From contig WHVA01000021.1 in NCBI GenBank assembly GCA_015179125.1, forward strand, positions 62,001-126,000: DNA of 64,000 nt, read 5' to 3'. The position numbers were made by a program, and so were the translations under genes. Of this stretch, positions 55,135-64,000 are shown piece after piece; positions within the stretch are counted from its first letter, which is position 1, and each line of letters starts with the position of its first letter. The notes under the pieces were generated by a model, which made no database searches, had not been told where the DNA came from, and saw nothing but the letters and a program-made list of their open reading frames with translations. The stretch comes from Gautieria morchelliformis. Lineage: Eukaryota > Basidiomycota > Agaricomycetes > Gomphales > Gomphaceae.

Positions 55135-55992
55135 TTGATGGTGTTTGATAGTTCCACTGTTGCAGCTTGTATGTCTGGTGGGAATGTGAGGTGGCTGTTT
55201 GGGACAGTTGTGTGTTTAGGGCAGTCCCGAGACAGGTGGCCTGCCTGGGAGCACAGGAAGCATAGACCCTTTGCTCGCAGATCATCTCTTTATGTGGGTA
55301 TTATCTCTGATATCATTCATGGTCCTATCTCTAGGGTTGAAATTGCAGAGGTTGTGGTGTTTAGATGGAGAAGTCCGTGTCGGTTGGGGACGCCGGATGT
55401 GGATATGCATTGCTAGTCCTCAAAGGTCATCTAGGTTCCATTTTTGGAAGGGAGGCATTTTGTCTTCATATTGCCGTAAGTGCTCAGCCTGTTCAAATCG
55501 TTCAGCGGTCTCTTCTAATGTTGAGAGATCTGTGTATTCGTCAGACAATCCCGCCTTTGTCCATTCCAGGTGGAGGTAGCTGTTGGCACCATTCCATAGC
55601 TGCTGGACAATATGAATATCCAGCAGATGAGTTGCTAGGGATCAGAGGTGTCTAATGTATTCTTGTACTGTTTTCTTGCCTTGGTGAGCTTCATGGAATT
55701 TGAGATGCATTTGTTGTCTAAATCAGGCTGGAAAACAGAAGTCAAATAGTTCTTTACCCAGTGACTCTACTGTATAGGTGTTGGGTTGGGGAGCCACAAA
55801 TGGCATGTAGTACTTGGTGGCTTTTCCTTTCATAAATTTCTTCATGTGTCATACATAAAAATGTGTTGGAAAACTTGTCATTTTGAACCAGTTATTTACC
55901 TCAAATGTCCATTGTTCAAAAGTGTCGAAGTCTGCAGAGCCGTTGTAGGGTTCTGGCTCAGAGATTTTGACACGGGACGTGTCTGCCAGTCT
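55135..55992 (-). pseudogene. Minus-strand Gypsy gag (third family), with several TGA stops
   Basis: Read from 55990 downward in one frame: 'VKISEPEPYNGSADFDTFEQ', 'KGKATKYYMPFVAPQPNTY', 'QGKKTVQEYIRHL', 'AGLSDEYTDLSTLEETAERF'. A CCHC knuckle CFLCSQAGHLSRDC follows at about 55222-55265 in a shifted frame. Four in-frame stops interrupt it, each TGA where CGA fits. Its N-terminus is cut by the Gypsy-2 LTR at 55993, and its C-terminal side by the Gypsy-1 LTR at 55134. Confidence 0.65.
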
Positions 55993-56481
55993 GTCAGGGG
56001 ACACCCTGTTTTCCATTTCCAGTTCCGACACCACACCCAGTTCCGACTCTATTTCCGACTCCGCTTCCGGTTCCGATTCCATCTCCGCCTCCGCTTTCGG
56101 AAATGATTCCGCTTCTGGGAGAACTTCCACCAGTTCTGTTCGCCTCGCCAGTTCCACTCCAATTTCCGACTTCCACTCTCGGAACAGTGTCGGAAATCAA
56201 GCGACTCGCGTAATAGGTGGCATCAAGGGTCGATCAAGGGTCAGGGTGGTCAGGGAGATGCAGGGTTGATGGCGGGTGCCAAGTGTTGTCCCTGGCTGCG
56301 CAGCGTAGTATAATACGGGCTCGCTGACATTGGGGGTCCTTAGACTTTTCTCTTTGGATTTCCCCTTGTCAGGTGAGAATCCCCTCTCTTGTTTACTCTG
56401 TTCATTTATACATTCTTTGGATTTCCCCTTGTCAGTTGTGTGGTAGTGTGATCTCCACAACCAGCCAGGGTTGCCCTTACA
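55993..56481 (+). repeat. Gypsy-2 5' LTR
   Basis: About 489 bp, TGTCAGGGGACACCC ... CCCTTACA. The same family is found as a solo LTR at 61050-61521 (472 bp); an extra ~18-bp CCGAC-containing segment accounts for the length difference. Confidence 0.85.
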
Positions 56482-56668
56482 GCAGAAAAGTCTCTCCCCT
56501 AGAGGACCGGCAGTCGTACTGCGCGTTGCATTCGCCATAGGTGCGTTCGGAATCGGAGACAGCGACTCGGAGATCGCGACCTCTTCCGCACACATAGCGT
56601 ACGACAGCCCCTCTTCTTACGTCGAGCTCCCAACCCCGGAAATCCCGTCCCATATTTCTCCTTCCGAC

Positions 56669-57843
56669 ATGGATCCGGACGATCGTCTTCGGAATATGGA
56701 GGAGGAACTGATGCGGAACCGGATGAAGACCGACGCGATTGAAACAGCCTTACAAGCGATTTTGGCTAAGTTAGATATTCCACAAAGTGGTGGAAATGAA
56801 ATGCTGGACGATCCGGATTTCGGAAAAGCGGAAGTAGCGGAAGAGAGGGTCTCCGCGAAGTTAGCAAAGGTCAAACCCGCAACTCCGGCGGACTTTGACG
56901 GAGATCGGGAGAAGGGACGCGCATTCTTCAACACATGCAGCATCTACTTCGCAATTGTCGGAGACCTCTTTCCGAACGACCAGGCTCAGATTCAGTGGGC
57001 ATTGTCCTTTTTCAAGTCGGACCGTGCAGCCCGTTTTGCAAACAAGGTGATCCGACATGAAGCAAAGGGCAAGGGGAACTACTTCCGGGACTGGGACGCC
57101 TTCGAGAAAACATTTTCCGACCAGTTCTGCCCGAAAAATGAGCAGCTCACAGCCCTTACAAAGCTCGAGGGGACCAGCTGGTACCAGGCCAAGGATCCGG
57201 TCGATGACTACATCGATCGCTTCCAGGAGCTCATCGACCTTGCGGAGTATGATGATGACAAGACGATCGTCATCAAATTCCGACGAGGACTTGATCCGAC
57301 ACTCCAGAACCAAGTTGCGCTGCTTGGGGATGGAGCTCCGGATTTTGATGACCCGGAAGGGTGGTACCAAGCTGCGCAGAGGGTGTCCCGGAACAGGGAA
57401 GCAAATGAGGCCTTCGTGGAGACGAGCCGGAACATGACACGCAGTTCCACTCGTCCTACTCCACCTGTGCCAAAACCTGGAAGCGCATTCATTCCCACAC
57501 GGAAAATATTTCCGATGCTTGCTCCGCCTGCTCCTATTAGGAACCATAGCCCTCCTCCCTCGAATAGTGGCCCTGCCCTGATGGATGTCGACCGCATGCG
57601 CGGAAAAGGCCACGGAACTATCACCTGCTTCCGATGTCGACAACCAGGCCACTATGCTCGCGAGTGCCCCCAAGCCTTTGATATCCGGCTTATGACCAAG
57701 AGGAGAAACTTGAGCTCCTTCCAGAGTTCCTTGCACTCGCAGACATAAGCAGAGTGCCCACTGCGGAAGGAATTTCCAAAAATGCGGAACATGGTGCATC
57801 GGAAGCGGAAGATGTGTCGGATTTTGTGACGCGCAGCAGGTGA
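56669..57843 (+). pseudogene. Gypsy-2 gag, one frameshift
   Basis: Starts at the ATG at 56669 ('MDPDDRLRNMEEELMRNRMK'). Retrotransposon gag core: 'RAFFNTCSIYFAIVGDLFPN', 'WALSFFKSDRAARFANKVI', 'DDYIDRFQELIDLAEYDDD'. Zinc knuckle CFRCRQPGHYAREC at about 57628-57670. A 1-nt loss near 57695 shifts the frame to an early stop (57746-57748); the original frame continues 'EEKLELLPEFLALADISR' to TGA 57841-57843, which overlaps the start of the protease frame. Confidence 0.85.
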
Positions 57844-58281
57844 GATGTGTGCCCCTGCTGCCTGTACATAACCGGTTTGCCTGTCTTGAAGTAGAGAATG
57901 AAAAGCCCCCACTCCCCTCACTTCGTACAGACCCACCGGATAAAGTCACACAAAAACCAAATCCGACACCCCGTCCATCCCGCATCCGCCCTTGGGAGAA
58001 ACGCCTTCCGAAGCGCTATGTTGTCGCTGCCACCCCTGGCCCCAAGTCACTAGTCATTAAGGTGGAGGTCCAGACGACGGATACGGCGGAAGTCAAATCC
58101 GGACCCGCCCTTGTTGATTGCAGGGCCACTGGTCAGTTTATAGACCGGGACTATGTGGAACGGAACCGACTGACCACGCAGAAGTTGCAACGTGCAATCC
58201 CGGTGTTCAATGTGGATGGAAGCCCCAATGAGGCAGGGTCCATCATGGAGATAGTAGACACAATTCTCCGCTACGATGGGC
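57840..58281 (+). pseudogene. Gypsy-2 protease fragment, truncated
   Basis: 'VEVQTTDTAEVKSGPALVD' then 'CRATGQFIDRDYVERNRLTT' corresponds to the retropepsin active site. The usual Asp-Ser-Gly-Ala-Thr reads Asp-Cys-Arg-Ala-Thr, so the essential Gly is lost. The frame leaves the element at 58281; the later residues come from the adjoining repeat. Confidence 0.7.
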
Positions 58282-59640
58282 ACTGTTTTGGAACCCTTCA
58301 AGACTTTGGTGTTATTGCTAACGCCTCTGTCTATCAGAACGTGTCGTTTACATGACTAGTAGAATACCAATTCAATGCAGCAGCACAACTCCGGAAATAA
58401 TTTAATATTTGTACCTTGGTTGCAATCTGTGTAATAACTAGTCCAAGTTATTACGGGTAGAAGACAATGCATTTCTTAGCTGCACTGAACAATAAACTAA
58501 AAGAGTGTGTAGGTTCAAGGACACTATCGGGGTCCAAGAGTATTCCTTTTAATAAAGAGGGAATAGGCTCCGCAGGAGAGTTTGTAAGTGGATTGGGTCG
58601 ACCAACGTCAATGCACTGCAATAACGAGAGAGTAATGTGAAGTGGCTTTCGCGCACAACTTGACTTGACTTGTGAAAGTCACTGAACAGGAAAATCAACT
58701 GAACAGCTCGTCTCGGGTATTGGAGTGCTAATTGACAAGAAAATCAATTGCCAACCTCACTCTGTAGAGTTTCACCCAGCGTGTTAGGCTAAGTGGCTAA
58801 GCAGTAAAGCAACTACTTAACTAAGAATAGTTACTCTAAGCAAGAGTAGTATTCTAGTTCAGGTTAGGAACTTAGATAAGATGTGCAAGTCACACAAGCT
58901 GTGTAGGATAGAAGATGGGTAGATTGATTGCTCAAAGGACAGGCAAAGGCCTCCTTTTATATTGTAATGTACAGGAGCTTAGTAAGCAGGTAGAACCTTC
59001 TATCTATTAATGGAATGGGGGAAGAAGCTTGTGGAAGATGGAAGAAAGAGTTGGAAGAAACTGGCTGTTTCCAGGGGACTCTACCATGCTTCCTACCAAT
59101 CAGAGCTTGATTTGTCAGGAATGACTCACTTAGAAGGGTCATGTGCCATAGCACAGCTTGGCTGAGTCATGTACTCCTGACTCACCAAGTTGTGCCTGGA
59201 TTGGTTGAGTCCTTGAGGCTGTATCTCCAGATAACCATGTATTTGGCACTCAGAGCAGTCCTGAGCCAATTAGGGCTCTGTAGCCATAATTACTAAGAGC
59301 ACTGCTTAGCACAGCTGGGCACAGCCTGGTACAGCCTTGTTGTCATGACTGACCATGATCCCCATTGTTTGGTGAAGCCAAACAGGCTGCACAGTTGCTA
59401 TGGCTGCATATAGCAACTGTTTGGGACTCAGCTGGAAATACTGAGAGAGCCATCCTGCCGGACTTGTGGGTGCTTGGGTGACCATAAGTCCGAAAATGCG
59501 GCCACCGCCGAGGTGCCCGGCGGAGTTTGAAATAGAGCGCCGAGAACAGAGTTGTGGGTGCTAGAGGATCCACAACTCTGTAATGTCTGAAAAATGGTAG
59601 TTTGAGCCATGGAGACTTTGGAAAAACTAGCCAATAGACC
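58282..59640. repeat. Non-coding repeat segment starting TTTTGGAACCC
   Basis: The first ~75 bp match 63931-64000 (TTTTGGAACCCTTCAAGACT and onward), so this is a repeated sequence with a sharp left edge in both places. No coding region. Two hairpins lie near the right end: CGGACTTGTGG/CCATAAGTCCG (59459-59492) and CAGAGTTGTGG/CCACAACTCTG (59547-59580). Confidence 0.5.
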
Positions 59641-60119
59641 CGTGCTTCGCACCGGGTTAGTTAAGTAAGGTTAACATCGCACAGGGGTAGTCAATAGTAT
59701 TACAGAATTATATTTGGTGAAATGAAACTACATAATTAATCAGGCTTTAGCAGCACCTGTTTGTATACAATATTAGATGTTGTGTTCCGTTCCCTAAAGA
59801 ACATGGACTCTGTTACAATTAGTGCAACATAAAACTGTCCATGTGAAAATGCTGCATATCGCAAGTCAATTCCTACCGTGGCCCTGTGCTGCACACCAGG
59901 ATGTGGCACAGCGCTGGGTAGGGACTGCCGGGGACCCATTGGATGTGAATGCACTGGGACCACTGCTAGGGTGGATACCCATGGTTAGGTCAAACACATT
60001 GGGTAAATAAAACTTGGGATAAGTAAAATTATTTGGATAAGTAAAACACATCTTATCACAATTGAAAGTAGCTCTAAGTAATGCATCAGAGTAGGTAATG
60101 TCTCCACCCATTTCTCCCA
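59641..60119. other. No gene seen
   Basis: AT-rich, stop-rich sequence between repeats; nothing assignable. Confidence 0.3.
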
Positions 60120-60211
60120 TGTCTGTGTGCCCCTCATGGGTAGCATGTCCCTATGTATGGCATGTGTTCCCGGAGTGTAGTGTGTCCTGCAAGTATAGTA
60201 TGCGTAGCATG

Positions 60212-60881
60212 TGTTAGGACCATGCATTTCCGACTTCCGACACTCAGTTCCACTCACATTCTGACCCTCCGATAATTCCAACATTCCACCCATTGTTTTA
60301 TTCCTTTGTTCTTTTGACTCTATTACTCGGACCCACCACACTCGCCTCACAGCACAGCAAGACCACCTGTCCAGCCCCTTTGGAGTCTCGTTGTTTCTTT
60401 ACGTCAGATATACTTTCCGACCCCTTGTTCTTTTGCCATTGTTATACCCTACCCTGCACCCCCCTTGTAGTCCCCTTGTTCCCAATTAGTTAATTATCCC
60501 GCATGTCTATCCAACTTCCGCTCCCTCCAGAATTTTCTTAGTACTACACCATTACATGTTGTCTCAGCTCTTTGTATAAAAGCCCCTCATGTATGCTTGT
60601 TATTCTGCAATCAGACAATCGCCTTCGATACGGGATTTCCTTTTCTCTATCTCCTGTTATTAGCACAGCGAGTTTTGTAAGACCTCTGTCTCTCCACCTC
60701 CTGCCTTCCACCTTCCGACTCAGTTTCCAATGCAAGCTCTGACTTCTGTTTAGTTCGATACGTTCCAACTTCTGACTCGTGATCTGAAATACTTAGGACG
60801 ATAGTTCATTGGGGGTGCAACATATAAGTTGAAGCCATTGTCCTTTCTAGTTCCGACTTGCCAAAATCTTGATACGTAACA
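60212..60881 (+). mobile_element. Solo LTR, TGTTAGGACC family
   Basis: 670 bp with inverted ends TGTTA/TAACA, flanked by a perfect 5-bp duplication GCATG (60207-60211, 60882-60886). It contains a TATAAAAGC promoter-like motif near 60575. No internal element sequence remains, as expected after LTR-LTR recombination. Confidence 0.75.
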
Positions 60882-61049
60882 GCATGTCACCATGCATAGC
60901 ATGTCCCCCAAGTGTAGCATGTTCCCCATGTGTAGCATGTTCCCCATGTGTAGTGTGTTCCCCATGTGTAGTGTGTCTCCCAAGTATATCATATGTATTA
61001 TGTCCCTTGTGTGTAGCATGTCCCCATGTGTAGCGTATCCCCGCATGTC

Positions 61050-61521
61050 TGTCAGGGGACACCCTGTTTTCCATTTCCAGTTCCGACTCCATTTCCGACT
61101 CCGCTTACGGTTCCGATTCGATCTCCACCTCCGCTTTCGGAAATGATTCCGCTTCTGGGAGACCTTCCACCAGTTCTGTTTTCTTTGCCAGTTCCACTCC
61201 AATTTCCGATGTCCGCTCTCGGAACAGTGTCGGAAATCAAGCGACTCACATAATAGGTGGCATCAAGGGTCAATCAAGGGTCAGGGAGGTCAGGGGGATG
61301 CAGGGTTGATGGCGGGTGCCAAGTGTTGTCCCTGGCTGCGCAGCATAGTATAATACGGGCTCGCTGACATTGGGGGTCCTTAGACTTTTCTCTTTGGATT
61401 TCCCCTTGTCAGGTGAGAATCCCCTCTCTTGTATACTCTGTTCATTTATACATACTTTGGATTTCCCCTTGTCAGTTGTGTGGTAGTGTGATCTCCACAA
61501 CCAGCCAGGGTTGCCCTTACA
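61050..61521 (+). mobile_element. Solo LTR, Gypsy-2 family
   Basis: 472 bp, TGTCAGGGGACACCC ... CCCTTACA, highly similar to the Gypsy-2 5' LTR at 55993-56481 and flanked by a perfect 5-bp duplication ATGTC (61045-61049, 61522-61526). Confidence 0.85.
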
Positions 61522-62029
61522 ATGTCCCCCAAGTATATCATGTGTAGCATGTCTCTTGTTTGTAGTGTGTCCCCCATGTGTAGCATGTCCCCTGAGTGTA
61601 GCATGTCACGCGAGTATAGTGTGCATAGCATGTCCCTTGTTTGTAGTATGTCCCCATATGTAGTATAACTCTAAGAGCCTAAAAGTGAACTTATTGTAGG
61701 TGCAGAGAAAATAAATAAATGTCAGAGGGTTTACGATGGATAATAGACTTACATTTTGCAAGCAGAGGCTGTTGTCATTAATTTTTAGCAAAGTCAAGGA
61801 GATTTTTTGGTATCTATTTTGACAAATATACAGTATATATATACATGAATAAAATAAAATAAAACAAATACATAACAATTAAAAAAAAAACAGAAACTGT
61901 TCCTAATAAATATCAAAAAAGAAGCAGATATGAGAGCAAGAAACATACCACTTGCAGCCATGACACACAGGAATGGTAGGAGCTCTGAACCTGCGCTAGA
62001 AAAAAAAAAAAAAGAAAAAAAAAAAAGAG

Positions 62030-62790
62030 GATAAAAAAGCGAAAACTTATTGCAAGAAATGTCAGAAAAAAACACACCACAGGCTATGATGATGATCAAG
62101 AAAGGTGGGAGGCAATAAGAGGAGCAGGCCAGGCTGAAAAGCAGTCAAAAAGTGGTTAAAAAAGCGAAAATGTTAGAAGAAATACCATGGAGAGAAGCTG
62201 ATCCTAATAAATGTCAAAACAACACAAATATGATAGCATGACACACACCAGATGCAGCAATGGCAGACAGGAAAGGTGGGAAACACTGACAGGAGGAACC
62301 TGGGCTGAAAATATGGCAAAAAGAGGATAAAAAAGCGAAAATTAGGGGAAGAAATGACAGATATGATAAGGAAAGAGCACACAGGAGGCAGTAGTGATGA
62401 CCAAGAAAGGTGGAGGCAATGAGAGGAGTAACCTAAGCTGAAAAGAAGTCAAACAGAGATTAAAAAAGCGAAAATTATAGCAAGAAATAGCAATATTTAC
62501 CATGGAGAGAAGCTGATTCTAATAAATATCAAAACATGATAGCAAGACACACACCAGATGCACCAATATTAGACAGGCAAGGTGAGAGGCATTGAGAGAG
62601 GTGGCTGAAAAGAAGACAAAAAGAGGATAAAAAAGCGAAAATTATTGGAAGAAATGATAGATATTACAGGAAAAAAACACACCAGAGCCAGTAATGACCA
62701 TCAAGAAAGGTGGGAGGCAATGAGAGGAGCAGCCTAGGGTGAAAAGAAGTCAAAAGAGGATAAAAAAGCGAAAATATTAACAATATTTAC
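62030..62790. repeat. Tandem satellite with alternating short and long monomers
   Basis: The anchor AAAAAAGCGAAAA occurs at 62033, 62158, 62329, 62462, 62629 and 62762. Spacings are 125, 171, 133, 167, 133: a short and a long monomer alternate, giving a ~300-bp higher-order unit. Each contains AAGAAAGGTGGGAGGCAAT-like and GAAGAAAT segments. AT-rich, no coding capacity. Confidence 0.75.
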
Positions 62791-62869
62791 CTGAGGGGAC
62801 TGTAGAGAGACAGAGAGCCCCAATAAGATACACAGAAAGAGCCACACACAGAGAAAGCCAGTAGCAGAC

Positions 62870-62945
62870 ACAGAGAGAGCCAGACAGAGAGCCAGACAGA
62901 GAGCCAGACAGAGAGCCAGACAGAGAGCCAGACAGAGAGACAGCC
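62870..62945. repeat. 12-bp tandem repeat (AGCCAGACAGAG)n
   Basis: About six near-perfect units, followed by a diverged CAGCAGCA/GACAGAGAGCC tail to ~63010. Confidence 0.85.
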
Positions 62946-63472
62946 AGCAACAGACAGAGAGCCAGCAGCATAGACAGAGAGCCAGCAGCAGACAGACAGA
63001 TCCAGCAGGCATAGAGACAGTGGGCAGAAGAGCCAGAGGTTGCCAGTTGGACCAGAGGAAATGGCAGCAGGAGGGTTGAGGGAAGGTGGGTGCGCGCGCG
63101 CAGCAACGTTGGACATGAACGGGTCATGTGACCAGGAACGCTGCTTGGTCGCTCAGTGCGTGGTTTGTTTGCGTCTTAGTCAGGATTATGTCAGGCTTAT
63201 GTCAGGATTATGTCAGTGGAGCGTGCTGTTTTCATATAGGGAGGCCCACAACCGCCCCCCCTAGAACTTTATACTATAGATAAGGAAAAATATGAGATAA
63301 CTAGAGGAATGTTTGAAAAGCCTTTCCCCAGTTATATTAACAGCATACAAATACTGTTAATTCCTCAAATGTGTTTTTACATGTTGTCAAGACAAAAAGA
63401 AAAGACTAGGGCTGGTTGAGCAGCCTTCCTTGGCTGGTTGAACAGCCGTTCCCCTACATGCTCGCACCCCCA

Positions 63473-63930
63473 TGTCATGACCCATTTATTCTTGTATCAA
63501 GTTACCCCCATTTCCCCTTTTTATCCCTCCACCTCTATGTTTGCTCCATTCGCTCTTCGCCGGGTTTGCCGAATGACCATTCACTGCTCGCATCATTTGC
63601 CAGTAGCCACACCATCAAACATGATCGACATCCTTTAGCCAGTGTGATGGTTCATCACTGGCCCCATCATCCTCCTGATTCAACCCCCTTTGGTCGTTCC
63701 TATGGCCGGGATGCATTCGCAGGATGTCCTACCTGTAGATCATGTGGGATCGACCCAGCAGACCAAGAGTCCGTGCAGGGCAATGTGTATGCAGGTCGGA
63801 AGGTGTGTTTTCTTACATAGGTACCTTTGTCCTCTTTCCTCCCCATCGTTTCATGTTCGCACTCCTCCTTAGTTCTATTGTATATGTGTTTCATCTATTG
63901 TGTATCCTGACTGTGCACCCCTATCTGTTT
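63473..63930 (-). repeat. Dispersed repeat R52, inverted copy
   Basis: Reverse complement matches 52583-53367 (shared TGATGGTTCATCACTGG, GATCATGTGGGATC-like and CATTCGCAGGATGTCCTAC blocks). It ends exactly where TTTTGGAACCC begins at 63931. Confidence 0.7.
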
Positions 63931-64000
63931 TGGAACCCTTCAAGACTTTGGTGTTATTGCTGAGGCCTCTGTCTATCAGAACATGTTGTTTACACAACTA
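63931..64000. repeat. Start of TTTTGGAACCC repeat at right edge
   Basis: Matches 58283-58356 with a few substitutions; continues beyond the window. Confidence 0.65.

Larger units (their letters stand above)
55993..58281 (+). mobile_element. Gypsy-2, 3'-truncated element
   Basis: A 5' LTR (55993-56481) is followed by gag and the start of protease. The element then breaks off at 58281 inside the protease frame, and unrelated sequence (TTTTGGAACCC...) follows. No RT, RNase H or integrase. Base usage is rich in TCCG/CGGA words in both LTR and gag, and CpG is not depleted, unlike the neighbouring relics, so this fragment is younger. Confidence 0.75.
60120..61664. repeat. ~18-bp minisatellite (GTAGCATGTCCCC-type) interrupted by two solo LTRs
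   Basis: Units such as GTAGCATGTTCCCCATGT recur at 60120-60211, 60882-61049 and 61522-61664. The gaps are exactly the two solo LTRs, so the three blocks are one array. Confidence 0.75.

Noticed and set aside
60884..61049. Telomeric repeat
   Set aside because: The unit (about 18 bp, GTAGCATGTCCCC) does not resemble TTAGGG and lies inside the contig.
61980..62030. Poly-A tail of a LINE/SINE
   Set aside because: The A-run is next to the tandem satellite and there is no upstream ORF or A/B box; more likely part of the array.
62870..62945. CRISPR-like array
   Set aside because: A 12-bp head-to-tail repeat with no spacers, in a eukaryotic genome.

Overview
The window is nuclear DNA of a filamentous basidiomycete, most likely an Agaricomycete. 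The evidence is: genes split by many 46-176 nt GT-AG introns; a BCK1-type MAPKKK, an ankyrin-DIL protein, RRP15, translin and a WHEP-bearing histidyl-tRNA synthetase in forms typical of that group; and Copia, Gypsy and Ngaro/DIRS-like retroelements. No bacterial operons, CRISPR arrays, rRNA or convincing tRNA genes were seen. I do not assign a species.

Layout. 1-5201: a full-length Copia element (Copia-A; 5-bp target duplication CAAGT) sits in a short open stretch at the left edge. 5.6-6.4 kb: a three-exon DinB-like gene. 6.5-7.9 kb: a decayed paralogue of the gene at 10.9 kb, followed by a ~540-bp dispersed repeat. 8.7-14.2 kb: two nearly identical nine-exon aldo/keto reductase genes in inverted orientation around an unrecognised two-exon gene; the left copy has lost a splice acceptor. 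15.7-16.9 kb: an F-box-like gene. 17.1-18.2 kb: translin. 19.0-24.1 kb: the BCK1-like MAPKKK, 1595 aa. 24.1-30.5 kb is gene-poor and holds only decayed coding remnants (an NLR-type N-terminal region, a siroheme-synthase-like fragment) and an inverted copy of the dispersed repeat. 30.6-34.0 kb: a degenerate Ngaro-like element with split direct repeats. 34.0-36.2 kb: histidyl-tRNA synthetase. 37.3-37.6 kb: a direct repeat carrying a long GC hairpin. 38.1-42.8 kb: Copia-B, with near-identical LTRs and TSD CCGAG. 42.8-46.0 kb: no gene seen. 46.0-51.1 kb: the divergent pair RRP15 / ankyrin-DIL. 51.2-64.0 kb: nested Gypsy fragments, two solo LTRs inside one minisatellite, a higher-order satellite and other repeats.

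How the genes fit together. The intact host genes are mostly housekeeping or signalling: cell-wall-integrity MAPK signalling (BCK1), ribosome biogenesis (RRP15), cytosolic and probably mitochondrial translation (HisRS), RNA metabolism (translin) and probable polarity or trafficking (ANK-DIL). They lie as islands between retroelement deposits and show no pathway-level clustering. The aldo/keto reductase block is the only recent gene duplication.

The most informative cross-cutting signal is that nearly every isolated in-frame stop inside the retroelements is TGA where a CGA codon is expected. This is what CpG methylation followed by deamination would leave. All gene models were spliced by eye. 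Exon lengths were checked for phase, but no alignment or database search was run.
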